64,000 bases of DNA from positions 4,464,001 through 4,528,000 of the forward strand of contig CP071493.1 of assembly GCA_017354895.1 (NCBI GenBank). Reading direction: 5' to 3'. Each line of letters opens with the position of its first letter. Within the stretch, counting starts at the first letter, position 1. Below, in pieces: positions 23,401 through 34,133 of this stretch. The stretch comes from Podospora comata (taxonomy: Eukaryota > Ascomycota > Sordariomycetes > Sordariales > Podosporaceae). The position numbers and the translations under genes are program-made. The notes beneath the pieces were generated by a model that searched no databases, was not told the DNA's origin, and worked only from the letters and a program-made list of their open reading frames with translations.

Positions 23401-24146
23401 ATTGGTCGGATTGCTCTCGTGAAGAGACAAGTTCCACCTTGGCCAAATCCGGACGGCATCAGAATCAGATAAAACAGAGAGCCAAGCCAGTGGAGGTGAG
23501 TGGATAAACAGGTATCATCACCTCCCACACACTGCCAACTTTTGATACTATATCCATCCATATTTATAACATAGTTATCTTGTGTATTCAAGACAAACTG
23601 CTCCTCGCTGTTTCATTGCGCACCGTTTGTTGTTTCAATCATGTCGTTTTGGAGTTCAGGAGGCGTTTTAGCTTGAACCTTTGGTGGAGCCTTTTGAGGT
23701 GGCGTCGCCACCACCACTACTACCCTGGTTTGAGAGCAGCGGCTTCGCCTTCCAGCAGGCCATTGAACCTTGAGCGTTTGGTGAAAAAGGAGCAAGGCCA
23801 GCGTTACTGACTCAAGAAGAGAGGCTGCTCGGGAAAAAAGGTTACCCGCACCGTTTTCTCTGTTCCGTTCATCATCAGGAAGTCAAGAACCTGGGTCTAG
23901 ACTCGTACAGGTTCTCTGAGAAAACGAGCCGACAAGAGCGTCAATCTGATAACTGCGACTGCTGATAAGCTCATCACGCCGTTCACCAGTGGGTTTTCCT
24001 GTGGCTTGTTGCTTTGAACCATTGCAACCAGTGAGTGGATCAGAGCTGACCGACACTTTCTCTAGATTCTTTTTTTTCCCCCTCCAAATTCTCTCTCACA
24101 GAAAAGGGCTCGTCAGGTTATCAACACACTAGTCAAGGTGAACAAG

Positions 24147-26053
24147 ATGAGTTCGCCACCGACAACGCGCCCCATGTTCCCGCGCTCTGCATTTCTTCTC
24201 CTCCAAGATGAACCGCCAATTGCGCCCATGGGCCACGGGGCGCTGGCTTCGCTGATCAGGAATCGACCTGCAGCGGCATTAGCAAACCCTTTGTCTTTTG
24301 GTGGCCGCGATGAGGAAGAAGGCGCGGCTGAAACGGTTGAAGATGAGGCGCATAGGCGAGACGAGCGCCGCATGAGTGCCATCTTGAACAGCTCTCACAT
24401 GCGCAGCATGCGCCTGATCGGAAATAGCAACCCACGATATCGATGGGAAAAATACTGGAAGACCCCAGAGGAGCTGGCCGCTATGAAGAAGGATATACGC
24501 GAGTACTATGAACGCGTCAACTACCTGGTCCAACAGTATCTCTACATTGACCGCCTCCTGGACTCATCTTTGCCTCATGACCTGCTCAATGAGTACAACA
24601 ACATGCCCGCATCTGCCTTTCGCGGTGTCGAGATACCCGCCACCATCACGGAAAACTCACCAACCACGTCACAAGAGCCCGCGCGCAAGGTAAAGCGGAC
24701 CCCAAAGGATATTTACCGGTCTACCGAGACGACTCCTCTACTTCAAAGCAACGGCGGGGCAGCTGTGGACGACGACGACGACCTTGAAAACGGAGGGCGT
24801 GCCAAGCCTGAAATCCCATGGCTTGAAGATGACCTCGTCGACAGTGATGCCCCCATTGTCACCTTGGCTATCTACATCAATTTTGCTGCCAATGTTATTC
24901 TCCTAGCTGGCAAAATTGCCGTCATCATCAGCGTCCCGTCGGTTTCGGTGCTGGCCAGCTTGGTGGACGCGGTTCTTGACTTCATCTCAACCGTCATCGT
25001 ATGGGTGACCACGGTTCTCATTCGCCAGCAGGATCAATATCGATATCCGATCGGAAGGCGGAGACTTGAGCCTTTGGGTGTTCTTGTCTTTTCCGTGATC
25101 ATGATTACTTCGTTCGTTCAAGTTGCTCTGGAGGCCATCCAGCGTCTTCTTTCTCCCGATCGTCACATCATTGAACTGTGAGTCGATCCAGGCATTTTAA
25201 AAAGTCGTGATACACATGTCAATGCTCGGTTGCTAACAGTCTCTCAGGGGAAATGCTGCAATTGGAATCATGTTTGGTACCATTGTCATCAAAGGGTTGT
25301 GCTGGCTTTGGTGTCGCATGGTGAAGAACTCGAGCGTACAGGCCCTGTAAGTTTCCTGGTTTCTCGATGCCCGCTGTGTTGTGAGCAGCAGTTTCTGACA
25401 GGCGCAAAAACTAGTGCGGCAGATGCGAGTACAGATGTGATATTCAACGCCGGATCCATTGCCTTCCCTATTGTGGGCTATTGGGCACGTGTATGGTGGC
25501 TAGATGCTCTCGGCGGCCTTTTGCTCTCCGGCGTTGTCATTTATAACTGGTCTCAAACATCCTACGAACATATCCGCCACCTCTCGGGCTTTTCTGCTAC
25601 TGCAGACCAGAGAAACATTCGTGAGACCCTGACTACCACCCCCTGTTTTATCTGAATTCATACCTCGCTGACCCACCTGACTTATTATAGTCCTCTACCT
25701 CACCATGCGCTTCGCGAAAACCATCAAGCAAATCCAGGGCCTACAAGCCTACCATGCCGGTGATAAGCTCAACGTCGAGGTCGACATCGTCCTCGACGCC
25801 AGCACTCCATTGAAAGACAGCCACGACCTGAGGTAAGATTCAAAGCACCCTCTCTCCCCTCCTGCGCGAGCTGCAATCAAGTATACGCACATCAGGTTTG
25901 TTTTTCTCTCACCCGCTAAAACAATTTTCATCCACCAGCGAGAGCTTGCAATACGTTCTAGAGTCGGTCCCCATTGTTGACAGAGCGTTTGTCCATGTCG
26001 ACTACGCAACGTATAATCTTCCCACACACATGCAGCAACAAGGGTCTTCCTAA
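24147..26053 (+). CDS. Cation diffusion facilitator, manganese-type
   Basis: Five exons (24147-25177, 25248-25346, 25415-25620, 25691-25832, 25939-26053) sum to 531 codons. A cytosolic N-terminus of about 235 residues, with RYRWEKYWKTPEELAAMKKD and a di-leucine-like TETTPLLQSNGG, precedes six membrane spans and a C-terminal cytosolic metal-binding-type domain (MRFAKTIKQIQGLQAYHAGD). The metal-site motifs are DxxxD in span 2 (LVDAVLDFIS) and DxxxD in span 5 (AADASTDVIF). Established knowledge assigns the double DxxxD form to Mn(II)-transporting CDFs, whereas zinc types carry HxxxD. It likely moves Mn into an internal compartment by proton antiport. ATG 24147 fits; the frame reaches slightly further upstream without an ATG. 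Confidence 0.92.
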
Positions 26054-26677
26054 GCTATGACAAGACCTGGGGGTTACGTATAACCAAGAGCGTTTAGCAG
26101 CTTGGTGGGTGAGTGCATAGACAATCTAAACACATGAATGTAAAAGCACATGAATCTGGTGGGCCATGCAGATTGCTCTTGACCCAAACCCACTCGGATT
26201 TATTCAGAGATACCCAGTACATACACCACCGGCCTTGTTTGTTTGTCTAGCGTGTACTTCTGGTGGAGGATTTCCAGATCGTACCGAGATGCTAAGACCA
26301 CGGATTTCTAGGGTTGAATCGAGCTATTCTTCACTAAACAGGGCCTTTTTCGAATTTATCTTTTTGACTGTGTGATCGTTGAGAGATAAATTACTCGACT
26401 GGCGATATTGGCCTTGGCTGTGCCGCGCTAGACAAACAAACATGGTTCAGTGGTGTAAAGTGGAAGACGAATCATAGACACTGCCAAGGTTGGTATTGGA
26501 TAAAGTCCTCATGTTTAAACGAATCAGAATGCCACACTTTATTATCTCAATGGTATCCATACGTAAAATGCAACAAGGCTATTAGACCATCTCCGAAGCT
26601 GTTCTATTCCAACAACACATCCAGAACGCCCCATAAACAATAAAAAAACGCAGCTCTATGATGCCAAAAACACAAAA
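26054..26677. other. Convergent 3' intergenic region
   Basis: About 620 AT-leaning bases between the CDF and STT4 stop codons. No gene or structured RNA seen. Confidence 0.55.
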
Positions 26678-29600
26678 TTAGTACGGGATGCCGTTCGTCA
26701 ACAGCTGGAACTGGTCATATATGCCGGTCGAGTAGCTGCCGTAGCTCTTCTTAATCAGGCCCTTCATAAACTCGGCGGCCTCACGTTCGGTCTTGTCCAG
26801 CACAAAACGCTCCTTGAAGTGCTTGACGCTCTCCGGTTTGAAGCAAGGTAGCCCGCTGTCCATCATGAGTAGCACAATCTGCGAGAGCTTCTCCGTGTAC
26901 TGCCGAGACGCCAAAAATGCCTTGACACACAGTTCTTCGAACCACTTGAAGGCTTGTGTATCTGCACCCCCGCCCATCACGGCAAGCATCTCGGACGTCA
27001 GCTTGAAGGGTGCGCGCTCAAACTTGATACCGCCCGGCGCGATGTCAAAGCAGAAGCCGAAATCGATGTGGAGGATGTGGCCGGCGTCGTCAATCATGAT
27101 ATTGCCATTGTGGCGGTCCTTGAACTGCAACAGAAACGAGATGACCGAGTAGGCAGCCATACTCTTCACAAAGTTGTTGCGTGCCTGCTGGAACCGAAGC
27201 GAATCCTCGTTGCCATACTTGGAGATGAAGTAATCGTAGAGACCATTGACGGCTTCACGGCCCAGCATGTCGCGTGAGATGGAGTTGGGAAGAACGTCAA
27301 TGACGCCGCAGCCTGGCGCTGTCGCCGTGACGCGGTAGGGAAACACGTAGACGTCCAGGCCAACACTGTGGAAAATACCTCGGAAAGCAGCGATCATCTG
27401 CAGGGCGAGCACGTCCTGCCGACAATCATCGCCAACCTTGAAGATGGCTGACTGCCAAACCTCAATTGTGTTGTCGTGATCGGCACTTTGGTTCTCTTGT
27501 ACCGGTTCCGCGAGCAGCTCCTCGGCCTCATCAAGCTCGGGTTTCTTCTTTTTGATACGGAAGGTCGCCATGAAGGGTGCTTTGGCGTGGCTCTGTAGCG
27601 GTTTACCGGATTTACGGTCAATACCAATGACCGAGCCATCAGGATTGCTGGGAAGGTAGACCCCAACTTCGACCTTGATCTTTCGCAGTTCCTCCTCGAT
27701 CTTTTGCTTCTTCTCTGGCTTTGATCTCTTGATCAACGGCTTGAGCTTCCCCGAGATGCTGGTTACCTCGTCAAAGAAGGAAAACTCGCGCTCGTAAAAC
27801 TCACGATCCTCGTCCGAAAAGCTGTCCACCATGTGGCCCATGACTTTGTCCAGCGTCGGCTTGATGGCGTCGGGGATCTGCGAGTCGTCGTCTTTGTAAG
27901 CATTGGCCTTCATGTTCCAAATGATTTGATGGGCGAAGAGCTGTGAAAACTGTGCGGTTTCGAGGATGTAGCGTTCGACATAGCCCAAGGCATCGTAGCG
28001 CAGAGTCTGTACGATCTGAGGGACGTAAAAGAATGTCACATCCACTGAGTGGCTTTCCAATGCTCGCATAGCATACTGAATAAGATAAGGGTGGTTCTTG
28101 TATGCTGGCAAAAACAGCGTCACGGCAGTGATTGGGTTAACAGGAGCCCAGAACAACATGTACTAAAGAGGGTAATAGTTAGCATGGGCGCTCATACTGA
28201 ACAGTGGGCGAGGGAATGCTTACCTTGAGTTGGAAAGTGACGTCCTCTGGAAGGGAACCATCGATAAGAATAGGCAGTGCCTCGGGTTCTTTGATAGCCT
28301 TGGCGGGAAAGTTCAGCAAAAGCCAGCGGACCTCCTTAAGGATACGTGGATACGGGAACCTGCTAGCCAAATGTACGGCTAGAGATGGGCTCTCCGCCCA
28401 GGCTGTTCGGATCAAGGGGTGAATGCTAGCCTCAAATGGACTTTCTTTGCCGGTATGATGGTGGTGATGATGGAAGGTTGATGGAGGTCGTGACGAGTCA
28501 GTTGGGCGAACCCAGACGCTCAGTCGAGAAAGCTCGCTGTCCAAAAGCAGTCCAAGGAGCTTTTCTTTGGCCGCAAGGGACTTGATGCTGCCAGCGGATT
28601 GTGCACCAATATTCGTGGTGGCAGCCAGGGCAGTCTGGACATCCGAGATCAGATAGATTTCGGTCTTGAGCTGGAGAATGTTGCTTCCAAACGACCAGCG
28701 CGGTGGAGCTTCGAACCAACCCAAGCCCGCTGACAGAATCTGATCCTTCAGACGATATTGTGCAATCGCGCCCATGGTCGAGCTGGTCTTGAGTACCCGA
28801 AGGCCAAGAAGGACAACCTGGAACCGAATTTCTCTTGCCATTGGGTGTGGTGTTGAGTGCTTGACAGCCTCAAGTGTCACATCAAGGAGGCGGAGGAACA
28901 TGTGGTTCGTGTCAGGGTTACCCAGACGGGTGGCATTGTAATGACTGCTGAGGAACTGCAGTAGCCTTGAGTGAGGTGCTAGAAGGTTGTGAACCGTCTG
29001 TTTGCGCTTCGTCATCGCGGCGCTGTCACTCGGGGCGAATTCCTGCCTCTGAAAGAACGGATCTGGGCTAACTATTGTTGGACTGAAAAGGCCCAGCTTC
29101 TTCTGGATGGTGAACTCCCATTGCTGAACAATCTCGGCCAGGATACGTGGCTCCATCCGGGGGTTTTCGTTCATGACCCCCAGCCAAAGAGAGATTCCGA
29201 GTTTGATGGACTGCTTGGTGAACATGGAAAAGGGTATGCTGACAAGATAATGTGCAATGGAGCATTCGTCACGATTGCTCCGGCAGAGGAGGGCGGCCGC
29301 GCGGCGAAGGATATCACGGACGTCTGTCACTGATGTAATTTTGCGGTTCAGCGCACGCTTCTCAATCTGGGCAAGAGCCGTGTTCGCATCTGCGCTTTCG
29401 TTGCCAGGAGATGGGAGGTGTGAGGCCCTGCGATCTGGTCTCATGAGGCTCATCCATTCCATGCTCTGGTCAGGAAGTGCCTCAGAGTATCGGTACTCCT
29501 GGCGCGTAGTGTATTGTGCCATAAAATCAGAGGCGGTATTGATGAGGCAGTCCCCAAGCCTGTCAAGCGAGCCAAGTCTCTGATCCGTGGATGGAATGGT

Positions 29601-32600
29601 CGAGCCAACTTCAACAGCAAATGATCTGCCAAGTGAGATGTGACCGAAAGCACTATCGTCATCAAATTCGGAGAGGTAGGTCTGGAGCAACCCTTTGACA
29701 TCGGCTGGCGCAATACTGATGGCACTTGACAACCATCGTTTGGCCTTTTGATACAAGTTCTGGAGAGTAAGCTGTCTGAACTGGTAGTCGTCCGAAAGCT
29801 CCACAACGACGTCCCCCTTGTTCGACTTGAAGGTGGTTCGAGGCTCGTACCGATCAATTTCGGCTTCCAGGCAACTGGACCACATCAGGGTCAGGAGCTC
29901 GAGCAGCGCAAACAGCGAGGATCGTTGGCACAAGGCTGAGGGTATCGCATCAATCATGCGGTCAGCGCAGCTAAAAGCAGCCTGCTGAACCCGTTCAATT
30001 CGGTGACAGCAACTGGAAAAGATCTTGGCGAGCTGCGTGGCTGCATATTGCGCAGTGAAGGCGGGGTTCGTAGCGTTGATAGTTTTGACGAGGTAGCGGT
30101 CAACGACAGCGTTCATGATACCATCCATGGTCCTGCTCACATCACCTCGCCTCATGCTGGGCTCGAGGAAGTACGAGAGTGCTTTGGTACAATCTCCAGC
30201 ATCTGCCCGCAAACTCTCAACCAAGAAAGCCGCGTGAAGAAAAACGGTCTTGCGGTAGCTCAATCCTTTGATCTCGCTGCTCCGTGAGGGGACTAATTCG
30301 GCAAGGTGCTTCTTCATCAGAGACTCCCGATCCGAACTTTCCCCTCTGCGGAGAATGGGATTAAGGTCAATATCGCTTTCGTTCTCCTCCCCGCGGTTCT
30401 CCAACACCAAAGGCGGAGAGTGTATCGCCATGATCCTCAGATACTTCATGCTTTCTTTTCCGCGGGCTGTCGATGCGGTAAAGCCATGGACGACGATATT
30501 GAACCATGCGTCACGAAGCATGGAACGTCTATCATCATCGGCGGCGTCGTTCAAGGAAAAGTCATTGGCTGACATAAAGGTCGCCAGAGGAGGCAGCAGC
30601 TGGGCAATTTCACGCGCAGCCAACTCCAACTCAGAGTCCTTTGTGTGGTTCTGGTGCGTATGTGCGTCTCCCTGTGAGATGATGCCGTCGAGCAAGTGCT
30701 CTAGGTAGGTGTCGTAGAGCAGGGAGTCTGTTCGTATGTTGGCTGAAATATGATTACGAGCTTTCATGACAGAGTGTAAAAGTGCCTCTCTGTGCTCGAC
30801 GACGGCATCATGCGCCACGCTGGCGTATTTCTTCAAAAGGTAGCGAAACTCAGATTGCCCCCCGCTGAGAGCCAGACTGGCAGCGCCGGTAATGATCCGC
30901 GCATCGACTGGAGTGCTTAGCTTAACGATCTTTTGTGCAAGCATTGACTGAGCGAGACCGGTAATCTTCTCGTCCTTACACGCGCTTGCAATCTCGCAGA
31001 TTGCCTGAACCACGTTACCCTGAACAATGGCCGACTCCTCTTCGCCAGAGAACTGGAAGGATATGGAGCTGCCGGTCGACTGTCTGCCAGCGTAGATTTG
31101 AGAAGAGTCCTGGCCATCTCCATTGGGATCGCCAGGAGGTCCCCGCTCGTTGCCGGGACTCAAGACGTTGCCGAGTGTGTACAGTGTTGTAATAACGGCG
31201 TCCTTGGAAAGCATTTGCAGGACGAAGGCGAGGCACTTTGATGCCACCACCACAATATGACTTTTGGCGCCGCTCTGGACGATAAATCGAGGAAGCAGGC
31301 GGCTGACATTGATGGCGTATGAAGGAGAGACCTTGCACAATAAAGCCATGGACTTGAGGACCACAGGCGCCAATTCATGATTTGCCATACCGGACGGGTC
31401 GCCAAGTGCTTCTTCTAGCCACGCCATGAGGACCTCGCCATCTGCGGCATCCTCGTTGAGGGTGCACGCATTCAAGTAGCTGACCAGAGCATAAGCCTTG
31501 ACAGCAAACGCAAGTTTCTGTTTCGCGGGCAGAAGGCTGTCAAAATCTGCGCTGGATTCCAGGTAGTTCATTTGGTCAATGGCAACGGTTGCATACAGCT
31601 CCACAGACCGAAAGTCTCCCTCGGAACTCCTTGCTGTAAGGGGTCTGCGCAAGCCACGGCCAGACATGATGATGTCCAGAATGTGCGTCTCCCGCAAAGC
31701 ATCCTCTTCAGCGACCAAAAGAGAGGTTGCCGCCACTAGGAGCTTCATGAAGCTCTTTTGCAGCAGCATGGCCCCCAATGGACGGCCGGCATCCTCGTAA
31801 TGGTGCGTCCATCGCCTCCACTCTTTGACATGGCGATCTGGTGAGTGAAAGTTCCGTATAATGGAGAAGGCGGTTTCTACGGCGACCAGAAAGGGTTGCG
31901 ACAGGAGGTCTCGCAACCGAGAAACAAGGCCGAGGCGGCTGCCGGTCCTCCAGAAACTTGTTTGAGCGCAAGCAGCGTCCAGGAATCCCAGCAGAGCAAC
32001 GGTAATAGTCGCTGTTCTTGTGGCATCCTCCAAAGCGGCTGGGTCGTCGTCGTCAGTTGGACAAACACTCTCGGTGGCATGGGCACAAGCATTGAGAAAG
32101 GCAGAGATGCTGTCGGCCACCGTCTGCTGCACATCGGCATGACGATTTCCGAGGGACAGTAAAGCCGCGGTAACGTGATAGCTCAGTGACTCGGTAGGAG
32201 ACGGCTCGATCTTGCGGAAAAAGGGGGAATGGGCGAACGCCTGAACATGGGAGTTGAGCAGATACGGGACAAGGTGACGGGCCAGTTTCTGGGCGCTCTG
32301 GGCACTGCGCAAAGCCGGCGCCGACTTGCAAAGGGCAATAAGAACTTCATATTCGCGAATAGTCTATGTCGAGCGCGAGGGTCAGGTCAGCTAGAACATA
32401 CAAACGACACAGGGGCTGGACTGGAGGTGTATCTGTTGGTGGAGTCTACCATGGGAATACGGGCAGCTTCTGGCCAAGGGGGCCCTCCTGCACTGTGGCC
32501 ATTGACGCCAGAAAAAGATCGTTTATGGTTGGGGGCAACTCTGCATAGTCTATCCAAGTCTGACTTGTCGAATGAAGTGCTCGCTGGGTCCGAGGCTGCC

Positions 32601-32647
32601 AGGGCAGCGATGCGCTCTAAGGCCTTCCGCCGAACGTCACGGGCCAT
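26678..32647 (-). CDS. STT4: Phosphatidylinositol 4-kinase, type III alpha (Stt4)
   Basis: Makes PI4P at the plasma membrane, upstream of PI(4,5)P2, wall-integrity and actin signalling. Exons 32647-32450, 32363-28224 and 28162-26678 give 1940 residues, the usual size. The N-terminus MARDVRRKALERIAALAAS matches the class. Residues 67 to about 1400 form the helical-solenoid scaffold. The lipid-kinase-unique region (YLIQYAMRALESHSVDVTFF, FAHQIIWNMKANAY) leads into the kinase with IFKVGDDCRQDVLALQMI, the catalytic loop DRHNGNIMIDD and HIDFGFCFDIAPGG. The C-terminus ends at GIPY, close to the activation surface. A natural six-His tract lies in the scaffold (about 28463-28480). The gene is divergent from PRE7, with 626 bases between the starts. 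The first intron splits immediately after a Met codon (CCCATG/GTAGAC), a weaker donor. Confidence 0.96.
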
Positions 32648-33273
32648 GATGTTGTAGGCTGTTTCTTGCCGTATGTCATTCGTAGAGAACGGGGACGGTG
32701 AGGTGGTTGTTGATTCCAGAGACTCTCAGGCGCCCGGAGGCTTCCCGGGGAACAAGATATGCTTTGCCTGCGCAGACCGGGAGGCTGTCCAAATATCACA
32801 ACCTAACGTCAAATGTTGAAACGAAAAGATTACGGGGCGGCGCGGTGGTGAGATTGGTGGATGGGCACCTTAATAACTACCCACTTTCTTTTAGTGGAGT
32901 TCTGACCCCCAAATGCCAATCTTCAATTAACTGGGGCATCCCGGGAAAAACGGTGCTGAGTCATCAGGAGCTCCCCCTGTCGGGTCTGAGGTGCAACTGC
33001 CAGCGGCCAGCCTCCAGCCTCAAGCGGCACCAGAGCTTGGGGAAGCAGGCTGCAGGGCTGACGCGCCAAAGAGGTCCCACCTCAACCTATCTGTACAACA
33101 ACGACCGACCGCATCACCACAGCTTTAGTAGCCAGCTTCAACGTCGCTTGCATCAGCACTCACTAACTACCTTACCTACCTGCTTGAAATTTCCCACTAT
33201 CCCTCGGCTTTGCAATCTGCAGTCTTCCCCATTCCGCAACACCCCAAAACTTGACTCCCCCACCACGTCCACG
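32648..33273. promoter_or_regulatory. Divergent STT4/PRE7 promoter region
   Basis: The 626 bases between the two start codons must hold both promoters and leaders. A CCAAT pentamer occurs at 32916-32920 and a CT/AC-rich stretch precedes the PRE7 ATG. No classical proteasome control element is visible here. Confidence 0.6.
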
Positions 33274-34133
33274 ATGGCCATGTTCAGCCAGAACCCGCTC
33301 TTGAACGGGCCCAACTACTCGTTCAGCGAGGCACCTAAATTCAACGCTCCCGAGGGAGCTCGACAGCATCGCTTTGACCCGTATGCTCTGATTAGCTGTT
33401 TGTTCTCCGCGGCCAGAAACATGACTAACATTTCTTGCAACACAGATACACCGACAATGGTGGCTCGACCCTTGCCATCGCCGGCGCCGACTTCACCATC
33501 ATGGCTGGCGATACCCGTTTGACCTCGGGCTACAGTATCAACTCTCGGTTCCACCCCAAGGTGTTCAAGATCGGCGGCACAACTTCCGACCAGAGTGATG
33601 CAACACTGGTTCTCTCGGTCGTAGGGTTTGCGGCGGACGGGGAAGCTCTCAAGGAACGGCTCGATGCCATTTGCAAAATGTACCGCTACCGCCATGGGAA
33701 ACCCATGAGCGTCAAGGCGTGTGCACAGCGGCTGTCGACAATTCTTTACCAGAAGCGGTTCTTCCCATACTACGCCTATGCTATCCTTGGCGGCCTCGAC
33801 GAGGAGGGCAAGGGAGCCGTCTACTCATACGATCCAGTCGGCAGCTACGAGCGGGAACAATGCCGGGCAGGCGGTGCCGCGGCCAGTTTGATCATGCCAT
33901 TCCTCGACAACCAAGTCAACTTCAAGAACCAGTTCATTCCGGGCAGCGGTGAAGGTCATGCTCTCCAAGAACGCGAGCGACGCCCGTTGACTCGTCAGGA
34001 GGTCGAGACTCTGGTGAAGGATGCCTTTGACGGGGCTGTCGAGCGTCATATTGAAGTCGGCGACGGACTGCAGATGATGATTATTACAAAGGAAGGGATT
34101 GAGGAGGTCATTTTGCCCCTCAAGAGAGATTAG
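33274..34133 (+). CDS. PRE7: 20S proteasome subunit beta-6
   Basis: Non-catalytic beta-6 subunit of the 20S core (human PSMB1, yeast Pre7). Exons 33274-33380 and 33446-34133 give 264 residues. The N-terminal leader MAMFSQNPLLNGPNYSFSEA and HRFDPYTDNGGSTLAIAG precede the beta fold with GDTRLTSGYSI, STILYQKRFFPYYAYAILGG, LDEEGKGAVYSYDPVGSYER and the tail ITKEGIEEVILPLKRD, each very close to known PSMB1/Pre7 sequences. The expected catalytic Thr at a Gly-Thr processing site is absent (GGS), as in all beta-6 subunits. A short 65-base intron follows the HRFDP codons. Confidence 0.97.

Larger units (their letters stand above)
19083..24146. other. Five-kilobase stretch without a convincing gene
   Basis: The longest gap in the window, between divergent starts. 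The left part (to about 20400) probably carries a long leader of the minus-strand gene: a strong minus-strand splice donor GTAAG lies at 19825-19821. Simple-sequence patches occur at 20145-20178, about 20308-20340 and 20405-20424. The right part (21100-24100) has only short frames without protein character. No tRNA, rRNA or transposon features were seen. A non-coding RNA or a distal regulatory region is possible but unsupported. Confidence 0.5.

Noticed and set aside
28463-28480. Six-histidine tract in STT4
   Set aside because: It is a natural low-complexity run in a loop of the scaffold region, not a sign of cloning or a metal site.
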